The position numbers and the translations under genes are program-made. From Heterotrichella gracilis (Eukaryota; Sar; Xanthophyceae; Tribonematales; Xanthonemataceae): 64,000 nt of DNA. Shown in pieces: positions 1-8,611 of this stretch; the stretch's first letter is position 1, and every line of letters begins with the position of its first letter. A model generated the notes under the pieces. It saw nothing but the letters and a program-made list of their open reading frames with translations, was not told where the DNA came from and did not search any database. Location of the stretch: the NCBI GenBank assembly GCA_032358255.1, contig JAULBX010022186.1, positions 186,001 to 250,000 of the forward strand, written 5' to 3'.

Positions 1-412
1 TGGAAAGTTTGTGAGGGTTTCAGGCTTGGTATTAGTTCGGCAACGGCCCGGCACCGCAAGCGGTATTTGTTTTATTACGATTGAAGATGAAACAGGAACA
101 TCTAACCTTGTTGTATTTAAGAATTTATTCCATCAATACAGGAAAGAGATCGTGCATTGCCGTTTACTAATGGTAGATGGTAAAGTGCAAAAAGAAGGAG
201 AAGTGATACACGTTGTAGTACGAAAATGCTATGATCTTTCAGGATTGTTATTACCAATTGCCAATTCACAGGCAAGGGCTTCAGAGGATCAAAGTGTAGA
301 TCACGCGAGTAGCGCACCGGGAGTAGATAAATCGGCAAAAGAACTTCTTAAATCTAACAACGGAGCTTCATTTCAGTACGATGTATTTCACGGCGGCAGA
401 AATTTCCATTAA
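1..412 (+). CDS. dnaE2: Error-prone DNA polymerase (DnaE2/ImuC-type), C-terminal end, partial
   Basis: The gene is cut by the window start. The open frame runs in from position 2, so the GTG at 11 is probably an internal Val codon. The visible 137 or so residues hold the OB-fold of C-family polymerases: GLVLVRQRPGTA, then FITIEDETG, then VEG-like VDGKVQKEGEVIHVV. The chain ends in HGGRNFH, which resembles the short tail of DnaE2/ImuC proteins, whose extreme C-terminus contacts partner proteins. Family knowledge says such polymerases act in SOS mutagenesis with ImuA and ImuB, which would be expected just upstream and outside the window. A replicative DnaE is less likely because RQRPGTAxG and the short tail are typical of the error-prone branch. 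Confidence 0.75.
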   Translation, partial: GKFVRVSGLVLVRQRPGTASGICFITIEDETGTSNLVVFKNLFHQYRKEIVHCRLLMVDGKVQKEGEVIHVVVRKCYDLSGLLLPIANSQARASEDQSVDHASSAPGVDKSAKELLKSNNGASFQYDVFHGGRNFH

Positions 413-480
413 AGATTGTTGGCTTTTTTTGAGGCGTTGAGGCCAAAATAGAAGAAAAAGAATTGAGTGAAAATAAGACC

Positions 481-735
481 TTACTTTAAATAGATCAATT
501 TCACCGGTTTTTCTGACCTCGGTACAACCGATGTTGTAACAGGGCTAACAGGCTGTGATTTGGTAACAATGCTACTTGTTGGTTCAACCGAATTAGTTGA
601 AGGAAGACTGATCGTCTTTTCTATAGGCATATCGATCTTAGGGTTAGGGCTGCGTTTACAACTGGTTAAATAAATAATACCAAAGATGATAAACCAAGCT
701 GTAAAGAATATTCTGATTATTTTGATAAGGTCCAT
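481..735 (-). CDS. Small putative lipoprotein
   Basis: This 84-residue protein has a basic start (MDLIKIIR), a hydrophobic stretch and the lipobox-like LTSC at about residues 23-26, followed by KRSPNPK. It would therefore be lipidated at Cys26 and sit in the periplasm or outer membrane. The remainder is rich in Ser, Thr, Pro and Val with no recognisable domain, like a flexible spacer. I do not recognise the family. It could alternatively be a single-pass inner-membrane protein. Confidence 0.5.
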   Translation of the reverse strand: MDLIKIIRIFFTAWFIIFGIIYLTSCKRSPNPKIDMPIEKTISLPSTNSVEPTSSIVTKSQPVSPVTTSVVPRSEKPVKLIYLK

Positions 736-940
736 TTTACTTAATTTTAAATATTTAGGAAAATGAAAGCGACTGCTTTTTCATGGATCGAAAGGTAAAC
801 AAATCATGTTTGCACTTTACCCTTCGAGGTTGCTTTCAGTTCCGCTATTATCTAATTTCAAGTTTAATGCCAGTAAAAATGGGCAAATAATAAGGTTTGA
901 TGGAGAGTATTTTCCTCTTAACTGTAGAATATATGCACGC

Positions 941-1366
941 TTAGCTATATTCGCTTGGCGCAATACATTCCTGCCAGTATTCCATTATTTTTTTAATGGT
1001 ATTTTCAAGTTTTTCAAAACTGTGGGGCTTAATAAAAAAACCTTGCACCGATAAAGCATAAGCATCTATTACCGATTGTTTTGTGGAAGTTGTAGTGAAA
1101 AATAAATAGGGAATGCATTTTACATGCAACAATTCGTTGGTATGCACTTTTGTTCTGAGTTCAAAACCATTGATCTTTGGCATATTAATATCTGAGAGGA
1201 TAAGAAAAGGTATGATATCTGTTTTATTCAAATATTCGAGCGCTGTATTTCCATCTTTAAAAAATACAATATCATTTTTATAATTTAATTTCTTAAATAT
1301 TTCACCAAGCATATATTGGTCATCTTCATCATCTTCTATTACTACAACCGGTCCGTTTTTGTTCAT
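941..1366 (-). CDS. Single-domain response regulator
   Basis: The 141 residues form one receiver (REC) domain. Acidic residues at 11-13 (IEDDEDD) bind Mg, Asp59 in LSDINMPKINGFEL is the phospho-acceptor, Thr91-93 fills the switch position and Lys113 in FFIKP completes the set. No output domain follows, so it acts through protein contacts, like CheY- or Rcp1-type regulators. No kinase gene is adjacent. The SDxNMPxxNGFEL wording and IEDDEDDQ start are typical of stand-alone Bacteroidota receivers. Its start lies 65 bases past the end of the ice-binding gene on the same strand, with a terminator hairpin between them, so it is probably transcribed separately. Confidence 0.9.
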   Translation of the reverse strand: MNKNGPVVVIEDDEDDQYMLGEIFKKLNYKNDIVFFKDGNTALEYLNKTDIIPFLILSDINMPKINGFELRTKVHTNELLHVKCIPYLFFTTTSTKQSVIDAYALSVQGFFIKPHSFEKLENTIKKIMEYWQECIAPSEYS

Positions 1367-1375
1367 ATTTTTTTA

Positions 1376-1413
1376 TTTTAAAAAGCTTCGATCTAATTAA
1401 AGACCGAAGCTTT
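1376..1413 (-). terminator. Rho-independent terminator of the ice-binding gene
   Basis: A 13-bp stem with one mismatch (1382-1394 with 1401-1413, AAAGCTTCG core) and a 6-base loop. Read on the minus strand it is followed by a run of T. It lies 19 bases after the stop of the 1432-3054 gene. Confidence 0.75.
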
Positions 1414-1431
1414 GTTTATTAATTATTTTAA

Positions 1432-3054
1432 TTATTGTGCGATCAACCTACCTGTTTGAACGATCTTATTATTGTCAACTATCTTGTACAAATAAATTCC
1501 TGAAGCAAGGTCTTTTATTTCAATTGTAGTTATTTGTTTTGAGATAGGACTTGTTAGTACTACTTCACCTAAAACATTATACAATTTCATTTCTGTAGAA
1601 TTACTTAACTCAGCATCTATTACTTTAATATTTAATGATGTTGTAAAAGGGTTTGGATAGATTTTCACAACAGAACTCGTAACGCTGTATAATGGAATAC
1701 CAACCGATGCACATGTAGAAGCTGTTGCATAAGCAACTGCAGTTACCGCGGTAGTTGTTAAAGCTCCGTTTGTAGTAAGTAATCTGCCATCAATTGTAAC
1801 ACCTGTATTAATTGCACCTAAAGCCCCGTTATGACAAATAATGGTTCCTTTAAACTGAGAGTAGTTGTTTAAATTTACTGCTCCTTCAATTTTCCAATAC
1901 ACATTTTTTGCCTGTGTACCGTTAATTAACATCACCTTTGCATAAGTACTTGTAGATATTGCGCCGTTTATTTTTATCACAAATACGGCATTGCTATTAC
2001 CTTGAGCGTTTAAATAAAGCGAATCGGTAAATACTGTTGCAGCATTTAAAAGATAAGTGTGCGGTGTTAATACCAAACCATTTCCAAATTGTGCAGGGTA
2101 TAATAATTCAATGTCATGTGTTAATCCATTAAGATAATTATAAGCAACGTTAAGATCTGTTGCACACTGTGCGGTTGAACCATCCGGAACCAAATGAAGA
2201 TTACCGTTAATTGTTGCTGCACTAAAACCTGTTGGCGCGCTGCTATTACTTCCAACATCACCTGTTACTGTAGTTACACCTGTATTAGAAACTGCACCGT
2301 TAGCCGAAAATAAAGCGTAACAACCCGCAATACCAAGGGTTGGAGAAGCAGGGCCGTTTAATACCGGGCTGCCACAGCCAATTGGTGTATAGGCAAACAA
2401 ACCGTTAAGTGTTACTGCACCGGCTGTAGAAAGAGCTCTTCCTTCAAGAGTATCGCCTGAGTTCATATTAATTGCTGCATTGTTTGCAATAACTGTTCCT
2501 TTCATACTTGTTCCGGCAGCCATACTTACAAGGCCTTCAACTTTCCAAAATATATTACATGCTTTTGCTCCGTTAATTAGTTTAATTCTTGACGCAGGAT
2601 TAGTAGATAAAGGACCCTGGATCTTAAAAATAAATACTGAGTTTGCATTATTCTGACCATCCAACTTTAATTCAAGGTTAAGCGTTGCAGCAGCCCCAAT
2701 AGAATATACGCCGGGTACAAGTGTTGCGCCGTTGCCAAGTAATGGCGCAGGAAAAAAAGTTGCAACTGTTGCATTCAATTGATTGTATGCAACTAATAGA
2801 TCGGCGGCACATTGCGCGCTCGCACCGTTACCATCATTCATAACGCCGTTTACATTTCCAAAACCTGTGCTAGAACCATTATTGGTTCCAACATGGCCTG
2901 TAATTTGTGAAATGCCCGTATTTGTTACGGCGCCGTTTGTAGAGAACAATACAAAATTTGCAGCCGTTCCCAAAGTGGGCGCCTGAGCCTTTACTATGCT
3001 GGGTAAAGACAATAGTGTAACCATAGTTACCGTTGAAAGTAAATTAATTTTCAT
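1432..3054 (-). CDS. Secreted tandem ice-binding (DUF3494) protein with T9SS type A sorting domain
   Basis: 540 residues. A signal peptide ends near VKAQA (about residue 24). Two homologous ice-binding-like domains (DUF3494) follow, about 25-225 and 236-440. Each starts with a LGxAxxFxLFSxNGAVxNTG-type segment, has a GxVGxNxxxxTGF turn, a CAxDLxxAYNxLN helix and an IFKIxGxxST / WKxEGxVxxxxxSxxKGTIIxxxGAI core. The tail (about 465-540) reads IYPNPFTTSLNI, LYNVLGEVV, ASGIYLYKI, the T9SS type A pattern, so it should be exported and anchored or released at the surface. Family members bind ice planes, inhibit recrystallisation or help cells hold to ice. Some DUF3494 proteins are adhesins without proven ice activity, so activity itself is inferred. 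Confidence 0.92.
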   Translation of the reverse strand: MKINLLSTVTMVTLLSLPSIVKAQAPTLGTAANFVLFSTNGAVTNTGISQITGHVGTNNGSSTGFGNVNGVMNDGNGASAQCAADLLVAYNQLNATVATFFPAPLLGNGATLVPGVYSIGAAATLNLELKLDGQNNANSVFIFKIQGPLSTNPASRIKLINGAKACNIFWKVEGLVSMAAGTSMKGTVIANNAAINMNSGDTLEGRALSTAGAVTLNGLFAYTPIGCGSPVLNGPASPTLGIAGCYALFSANGAVSNTGVTTVTGDVGSNSSAPTGFSAATINGNLHLVPDGSTAQCATDLNVAYNYLNGLTHDIELLYPAQFGNGLVLTPHTYLLNAATVFTDSLYLNAQGNSNAVFVIKINGAISTSTYAKVMLINGTQAKNVYWKIEGAVNLNNYSQFKGTIICHNGALGAINTGVTIDGRLLTTNGALTTTAVTAVAYATASTCASVGIPLYSVTSSVVKIYPNPFTTSLNIKVIDAELSNSTEMKLYNVLGEVVLTSPISKQITTIEIKDLASGIYLYKIVDNNKIVQTGRLIAQ

Positions 3055-3092
3055 TTTTTTTATTTAGGTGATTTATTTTACGCCTTGTACTG

Positions 3093-3281
3093 CTATTTAA
3101 ATTCAGAAATTATTTTAAGCAGTTCATCTTTTGTGCGACCAAGCTTAATTTGCAACTTTCCAAACATTTCTTCTTCTTTACCTTCTATTAAGGTTAGATC
3201 GCTGTCGATGAGAATACCGAATTTTTGTTTCAGTTTACCTTTTGTTTCGTGCCAGTTTCCTTTTAATTCAGTTAGGTTCAT
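3093..3281 (-). CDS. CsbD family stress-response protein
   Basis: I take the ATG at 3279-3281, giving 62 residues starting MNLTELKGNWHETKGKLKQK. An upstream in-frame ATG would add 19 hydrophobic residues foreign to the family and overlap the next gene. KGNWxExKGKLKQKFG and the later GKxEEMxGKLQxKLG are the two short helical repeats of CsbD (PF05532) proteins. These are small, soluble, stress-induced proteins of unknown mechanism. The neighbour 3319-3708 on the same strand may be co-transcribed. Confidence 0.85.
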   Translation of the reverse strand: MNLTELKGNWHETKGKLKQKFGILIDSDLTLIEGKEEEMFGKLQIKLGRTKDELLKIISEFK

Positions 3282-3318
3282 AGTTTTAGTTTTTATAGTT
3301 TTGATGAAGGGAAAAATA

Positions 3319-3708
3319 TTAAGAAATAGCATTTGCAAAATGTTCGTTTACAAAAGCCTGTTGTTGATTATCGGTCATTTTATCTGATTGCTTCACATCA
3401 ATTTTAATTTTTTCAAAATTGTGATCGGCCTTTAAAAGATTATATAATTCATCTTTAGCCGTTGTTGGTCCAAACAATAGCACCGAATTATAATTCCTTA
3501 TACTTTCTGCTAATTTTTTATAATATTCAGCTTGTTGATGCTGTTCTTTATTATGCATTATATGTTCACTCTTATTCAAACTTTCTTCTTTAGACGCATG
3601 CGTGAATTTCGATTCAATGGTCTTTGTTATAGTTATATCATTTGTAGCCTCCATTAAACGCGCAGTTGAATGATCCATCCAGATGCCTAAATTTTTTTTA
3701 ATTGTCAT
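3319..3708 (-). CDS. Conserved hypothetical protein, possibly eRF1/Pelota-domain-like
   Basis: A 129-residue soluble protein starting MTIKKNLGIWMDHSTARLME. The opening (GIWMDHSxARLM) and the middle VLLFGPTTAKDELYNLL resemble a small Bacteroidota family. Its fold I suspect to be like the central domain of eRF1/Pelota, because of the LLFGPxxAKxEL wording. No catalytic motif is evident. It lies 37 bases upstream of the CsbD-like gene in the same orientation, so a stress-related role is a guess from context only. Confidence 0.55.
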   Translation of the reverse strand: MTIKKNLGIWMDHSTARLMEATNDITITKTIESKFTHASKEESLNKSEHIMHNKEQHQQAEYYKKLAESIRNYNSVLLFGPTTAKDELYNLLKADHNFEKIKIDVKQSDKMTDNQQQAFVNEHFANAIS

Positions 3709-3988
3709 ATGTTTTTATTTTAGTTATGTAAGCAGTTAATTATTGGTTTGCATATGTGTATTTCAACATAAACTAACCAAGGGCCTGATGTCTCAGGAAA
3801 ATAAAAACAAAAATTGTGATTATAAGATTAGTCTGCTAAAGGCATGCCGTCACTAATTGGTCAAATGTGAGCATAATATACCCCGTAAACTAATTAATAA
3901 TTCAATTTATAACAGTATGAGTATATATATCCCCAAATAGGCCCTTAAACGCTGGCACTATTATTTCTTGGTATAAAGAGACAAAAAT

Positions 3989-4780
3989 ATGAGAACAGGA
4001 TCGAAAAAATTTCTCCTTTCAAAAGGGCTAGACGACTATTTTATTGGCGTTTATAACGCTTATAAGTTTATTGGACGGTTTTTTAGAGAAGCTTTTAAAG
4101 CGCCTTTTCATTTCAGGGAGCTGGTTAATCAATGTTTTGAGATCGGGTTAAAAGCTTTGCCCTTGATAACACTTACCGGTTTTATTACCGGAATGGTTTT
4201 CACAAAACAATCACGCCCTTCTTTAGAAACCTTTGGTGCAACATCCTGGCTGCCATCACTTATTTCAATTGCCATATTAAGAGCCCTTGCATCATTAGTA
4301 ACTGCTCTTATTTGTTCTGGAAAGGTTGGTTCAAGTATTGGTGCTGAATTAGGCTCTATGCGGGTAACGGAGCAGATAGACGCCATGGAGGTTTCAGCCA
4401 TTAATCCTTTTAAGTTTTTAGTTACTACACGTGTTTTGGCAACAACTATAACGGTTCCCATTTTGGCGCTTTATTGCGGTTTTGTAGCGCTTTTAGGTTC
4501 GTTCGTAAATATTAACGCACACGAATCTACAAGTTTCATCAGTTTTTTTGAACATGGGTTCGATACGATCACTTTCCTGGACATTTTTACCTCCGTTACA
4601 AAATCTATTTTCTTCGGTTTCACTATAGGTATTGTAGGTTGCTATAAAGGTTATAACGCTTCCAGCGGCACTGTTGGTGTTGGTCGGGCAGCTAACCAGG
4701 CTGTGGTGCTTTCCATGTTTCTTGTATTTATAGAAGAAGTTGTAATAGTGCAGGTAAGCAATTGGATAAGATTATTTTAA
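3989..4780 (+). CDS. mlaE: MlaE-type ABC permease (MCE lipid transport)
   Basis: 263 residues with about five hydrophobic segments. The diagnostic MlaE (YrbE) stretch is present: LICSGKVGSSIGAELGSMR, then EQIDAMEVSAINPFKFLV, near residues 107-146. The protein forms the inner-membrane dimer that passes phospholipid between the MCE ring and the inner membrane. It is followed by its ATPase one base later and by the MCE protein, in the usual order. In place of the usual Q in the first cytoplasmic loop it reads TKQSRPSLETFGA, a normal variation. Confidence 0.93.
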   Translation: MRTGSKKFLLSKGLDDYFIGVYNAYKFIGRFFREAFKAPFHFRELVNQCFEIGLKALPLITLTGFITGMVFTKQSRPSLETFGATSWLPSLISIAILRALASLVTALICSGKVGSSIGAELGSMRVTEQIDAMEVSAINPFKFLVTTRVLATTITVPILALYCGFVALLGSFVNINAHESTSFISFFEHGFDTITFLDIFTSVTKSIFFGFTIGIVGCYKGYNASSGTVGVGRAANQAVVLSMFLVFIEEVVIVQVSNWIRLF

Positions 4781-4781
4781 G

Positions 4782-5555
4782 ATGCAGTCAGATAACGATA
4801 TAATTGATACCAATAACGCCGTGATAGCTATTCGCGGTTTGTGTAAATCTTTTGGTACGCTTGATGTTTTAAAAGGCATTGATCTTGATGTGCACAAAGG
4901 CGAGAACGTTGCGGTGCTTGGGCGATCTGGTACCGGCAAATCGGTTCTTATAAAAATACTGGTTGGCTTATTAAGGCCGGATAAAGGTATTGTAAAAGTG
5001 CTTGGAAAAGAGGTTGATAAATTAAAAGGGAAAGAATTAGATGCGCTGCGTTTAAAGATCGGTTTTTCGTTTCAGAACAGTGCTTTGTATGATAGCATGG
5101 ATGTGCGCCGTAACCTTGAATTTCCATTGCGCATGAACTTTAAACATCTTACAAAAAAAGAAATTGATACAGCGGTTGAAGAAGTTTTGGAGGCAGTTGG
5201 TCTGTTAGACAAGATCAACCAATTACCTTCCGATCTTTCGGGAGGACAAAAAAAACGAATAGGTATTGCACGTACATTAATTTTAAAACCCGAGATCATG
5301 TTATATGATGAACCAACTTCGGGTTTAGATCCAATTACGTCAATAGAAATCAACGAATTGATAAATAGTGTTCAACGACGCTATCACACAAGCTCCATTA
5401 TTATAACACATGATCTTACCTGTGCCAAGGTTACCGGTAACCGTGTAGCAATTTTACTTGACGGCTCATTTTTAAAAGTAGGAACTTTTGCAGACGTGTT
5501 TGCAACGCAGGACGAAAGAATACAAAGTTTTTTTAATTACAATTTTATAACATAG
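4782..5555 (+). CDS. mlaF: MlaF-type ABC transporter ATPase
   Basis: 257 residues. Walker A GRSGTGKS lies at 47-54, the ABC signature LSGGQKKR near 152, Walker B IMLYDEPTSGLDP near 170-182 and the switch His in IIITHD. SGGQKKR and DEPTSGLDPI are the usual wording in Mla/Ttg2A ATPases. It powers lipid movement by the preceding permease. One base separates it from mlaE and four bases from mlaD, so the three are one operon. Confidence 0.95.
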   Translation: MQSDNDIIDTNNAVIAIRGLCKSFGTLDVLKGIDLDVHKGENVAVLGRSGTGKSVLIKILVGLLRPDKGIVKVLGKEVDKLKGKELDALRLKIGFSFQNSALYDSMDVRRNLEFPLRMNFKHLTKKEIDTAVEEVLEAVGLLDKINQLPSDLSGGQKKRIGIARTLILKPEIMLYDEPTSGLDPITSIEINELINSVQRRYHTSSIIITHDLTCAKVTGNRVAILLDGSFLKVGTFADVFATQDERIQSFFNYNFIT

Positions 5556-5559
5556 AACC

Positions 5560-6522
5560 ATGAACGAATCTCCAAATAAGCGCGCCATTATCGTAGGCGT
5601 TTTCGTATTAATAGGAATTATTTTTCTTATTGCCGGCATATTAATGATCGGAAACATTCACCAAACATTTTCAACCAAAATGCAGGTTACCACTTTGTTT
5701 GAGGATGTGAACGGTTTACAAAAAGGTAACAACATCTGGTTTTCAGGTGTTAAGATAGGAACTGTGAAGCGCGTTGAGTTCTACGGAAAGTCGCAGGTGA
5801 AAGTAATAATGAATATTGATGAAAAAGCGCAGGAATATATTCGTAAAGATGCAAAAGTAAAAGTAAGTACAGATGGTTTTATTGGTAATAAGATCTTAGT
5901 GATATATGGCGGCAGCGCCAATTCACCTGCAGTTACAGAGGATGATACCTTAGACGTTGAAAAAACATTTACCACAGAAGATATAATGAATACCTTCCAG
6001 GAGAATAATAAAAATGTGTTGGCTATTACTACAGACTTTAAAACCATTAGTAAAAACTTATTGGATGGAAAAGGCAACCTTGGTAAATTATTAAAAGACG
6101 AAGATCTGTACGATAACATTTCTGCTACCTCCGCGTCTTTGCGAAACGCTACAAAAAGGGCAGAAGTGCTTTTAAATTCTCTTTCAGATTTTAGCGCTAA
6201 ACTTAATAAAAAAGGAACGCTTGCTAACGATCTGGTAACAGACACTACCGTATTTAATAATATAAAAAAAACAGTAAAAGAATTAAATAAAGTTGCCGAT
6301 ACAGCTTCTGTTTTTATTGCTAATTTAAACGAAGCCAGTCGTAACACCAAAACCCCGGTTGGTATATTGCTTCACGATGAAGCTGCCGGTGCAAATTTAA
6401 AATCGAGTATAAAAAGTTTAGAAAGCGGCTCTAAAAAACTGGATGAAGACCTTGAAGCTTTACAACATAATTTTTTACTGAGAAAATATTTTAAAAAGAA
6501 AGCAAAAGAAGCAAAAAAATAA
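5560..6522 (+). CDS. mlaD: MlaD-family MCE-domain protein
   Basis: 320 residues. One N-terminal membrane helix (IVGVFVLIGIIFLIAGILMI, about 11-30) anchors it. A single MCE domain follows (about 38-118: TLFEDVNGLQKGNNIWFSGV and VKVSTDGFIGNKILVIYGG). The C-terminal 190 residues are helical, typical of Bacteroidota MCE proteins, and end in a Lys-rich tail. The family forms a hexameric ring with a lipid channel. There is no visible outer-membrane lipoprotein (MlaA) or MlaC next to it. Confidence 0.93.
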   Translation: MNESPNKRAIIVGVFVLIGIIFLIAGILMIGNIHQTFSTKMQVTTLFEDVNGLQKGNNIWFSGVKIGTVKRVEFYGKSQVKVIMNIDEKAQEYIRKDAKVKVSTDGFIGNKILVIYGGSANSPAVTEDDTLDVEKTFTTEDIMNTFQENNKNVLAITTDFKTISKNLLDGKGNLGKLLKDEDLYDNISATSASLRNATKRAEVLLNSLSDFSAKLNKKGTLANDLVTDTTVFNNIKKTVKELNKVADTASVFIANLNEASRNTKTPVGILLHDEAAGANLKSSIKSLESGSKKLDEDLEALQHNFLLRKYFKKKAKEAKK

Positions 6523-6583
6523 TAGTAGGCAGTTGACCAATTTATATCTAATTTTAAGTGATTGATACATACACATAAATAAT

Positions 6584-7438
6584 TTGAACCCAGCATTAAA
6601 TACGATAAAACTTTTAAGGTTTCCTTTTTCAATATTCTTGTTGCCTGTATCGCTTTTTGCTTTTTTTTACATACATCCCAAACTGGATTTTAATTTATTT
6701 TTAGTGCTTTTTATCTGGCACATTTTGGTTTTCCCGGCAAGCAACGGTTACAATAGTTATAACGACCGGGATGAAGGGCCCATTGGTGGTCTGGCAGCTC
6801 CACCAAAGCCAACAAAAACTCTTTTAAATTTATGCAATGTCATGGATGGAATGGCGATCGTGCTTTCATTTATGGTAAATTATAATTTTGCTTTTTTTGT
6901 AGCCATTTATATCATTTTTTCGCGCCTGTACAGTTGGCGTTTGGTTCGCCTCAAAAAATTTCCGGTAATTGGCTTTTTAGTTGTTTTTGTTTTTCAAGGT
7001 GCTTGGATATTTTGTGCAGATATTTTAGCGCTTTCTTCGTATCAACTTTTGTTTTATCCTGGGGTGATTTTTTCTGCCATTGCTTCTTCTTTTTTTATAG
7101 GTACTATTTATCCTATTACACAAATTTATCAGCATGATGCCGATAGAAAAGACGGCGTGCACACGCTTAGTATGTTATTAGGTTTAAGGGGCACGTTTAT
7201 TTTTTCTGCCATTTCGTTTTCCCTTGCAACTCTGCTTGTTTATTTATCGTTTGCAGATACTTTAAGCACCTTTTTCCTGTTTAATTTAATTATGTTACCG
7301 GCAACACTATTTTTTTTAATATGGGCTTTACGATCCTTTAAAAACAGCGCACACGTTAATTTTAAAAATGCAATGATCATGCTTGTTCTTTCATCTTTCT
7401 TAAACAATCTCTTCTTTATAATTTTACTTTTAAAATAA
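6584..7438 (+). CDS. UbiA-like prenyltransferase-family membrane protein
   Basis: 284 residues, about eight membrane helices, TTG start. The next in-frame Met is near residue 88, inside the membrane core, so TTG is the likely start. UbiA enzymes carry NDxxDxxxD and a second DxxxD motif. Here the first reads NSYNDRDEGP (near 62-71), with Ser in place of the first Asp, and the second reads DADRKDG, intact. It may be a diverged prenyltransferase or a relative with altered substrate. It leads a compact operon with a type III PKS six bases downstream, so a prenylation or attachment step on the polyketide is the natural inference. Confidence 0.65.
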   Translation: MNPALNTIKLLRFPFSIFLLPVSLFAFFYIHPKLDFNLFLVLFIWHILVFPASNGYNSYNDRDEGPIGGLAAPPKPTKTLLNLCNVMDGMAIVLSFMVNYNFAFFVAIYIIFSRLYSWRLVRLKKFPVIGFLVVFVFQGAWIFCADILALSSYQLLFYPGVIFSAIASSFFIGTIYPITQIYQHDADRKDGVHTLSMLLGLRGTFIFSAISFSLATLLVYLSFADTLSTFFLFNLIMLPATLFFLIWALRSFKNSAHVNFKNAMIMLVLSSFLNNLFFIILLLK

Positions 7439-7444
7439 TTTATC

Positions 7445-8611
7445 ATGTCACGTATACTCAATATATCTACAGCCGTTCCTGAATTCATGACAGACAAAGA
7501 AGAGCTTACATCTTTTTATGCTCGAACGGTAACAACCGACGATTCGGCGCGGTTTGCACAGAAAATAAATTTTTTGAGCCGTAAAACAAAAATTGAAACG
7601 CGTTACAGCTGCATACCTGATTTTAAAGGAACTAATTACGAATTATTTATCGACGGAAATTATAAACCAACGGTAGAGAAGCGCATGGAGATATACAATA
7701 AAAAAATTCTTCCGTTAGCTTCAATTGCTATTAAAAAGATATTTGCAGAAAGTGAAGTTACTCCGAAAGAGATCACACATTTAATTACTGTTAGCTGCAC
7801 CGGTTTAATGGCTCCAGGTCTTGAATTTTTAGTAGCAGAACAATTTGGACTTCAGCATGCGGAAAAAATAGCTTTAAATTTTTTAGGGTGTTACGCAGCC
7901 CTAAAGGCTCTAAAACACGCGCATCATATTGCAACTTCTGAGCCGGGTGCCTGTATAGTTATTGTGAGTGCTGAACTTTGCTCCTTGCATTTCTATCCAT
8001 CCGATGTAGATGAAGATATTATAGCTAACCTTTTATTTGCAGATGGCGCCGCTGCAGTATTAATGTGTGGCGATAGGAATAAACATAGCGAAAATAACGT
8101 CAGTTTAAAAATAGATGACATTGGTACTGCTTTTATACCAAACACCGCTGACTTAATGACCTGGGACATCACATCTTCAGCCTTTAAAATGTTCTTAAGT
8201 CCAAATGTTGTTGGAGCTATAAAAGAAAACATACAAGATGTAGTAAGTGAGTTTTTAGGAACTGATATGCTGCAGACAGATCTTTGGGCCATTCATCCGG
8301 GTGGGGCAAAAATAGTTGAGGCGGTTCAACAATGCCTTAAACTTACCGATGAGAATGTTGCCGACTCAATGAGTGTGCTTAAACAATATGGCAACATGTC
8401 GTCGTCAACAATACTTTTTATTTTAGCCAGAATGCTTGATACTATAAAGGTCAATTCGGAAATGGACACTAAAAAAATATTTGCCTGTGCCTTTGGCCCG
8501 GGTTTAAATGTTGAATTACTGAGCCTTTCGTCTGTATATCCTAACAAAAATTACACCTTTCAGCATTCTATAAAAAAACATTCGCTTCAAAAGCATGTCA
8601 TTAAACACTAG
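7445..8611 (+). CDS. Type III polyketide synthase (chalcone/alkylresorcinol synthase-like)
   Basis: 388 residues, the usual family length. The catalytic triad of the thiolase fold can be placed: Cys149 in LGCYAAL, His284 in AIHPGGAK and Asn317 in QYGNMSSST. TVSCTGLMAPG earlier is also typical. The enzyme would condense malonyl-CoA onto an acyl starter to give a pyrone, resorcinol or acylphloroglucinol-type ring. The sequence cannot say which. The gene overlaps the methyltransferase gene by 17 bases. Bacterial relatives (ArsB/C, PhlD, RppA types) make membrane phenolic lipids or pigments. Confidence 0.9.
   Translation: MSRILNISTAVPEFMTDKEELTSFYARTVTTDDSARFAQKINFLSRKTKIETRYSCIPDFKGTNYELFIDGNYKPTVEKRMEIYNKKILPLASIAIKKIFAESEVTPKEITHLITVSCTGLMAPGLEFLVAEQFGLQHAEKIALNFLGCYAALKALKHAHHIATSEPGACIVIVSAELCSLHFYPSDVDEDIIANLLFADGAAAVLMCGDRNKHSENNVSLKIDDIGTAFIPNTADLMTWDITSSAFKMFLSPNVVGAIKENIQDVVSEFLGTDMLQTDLWAIHPGGAKIVEAVQQCLKLTDENVADSMSVLKQYGNMSSSTILFILARMLDTIKVNSEMDTKKIFACAFGPGLNVELLSLSSVYPNKNYTFQHSIKKHSLQKHVIKH

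Noticed and set aside
806-1054. Plus-strand open frame of 82 codons
   Set aside because: Its second half is antisense to the well-supported response regulator, and the residues show no domain or signal peptide.
3085-3387. Plus-strand open frame of 100 codons
   Set aside because: It is antisense to the CsbD-like gene, whose family match is clear.
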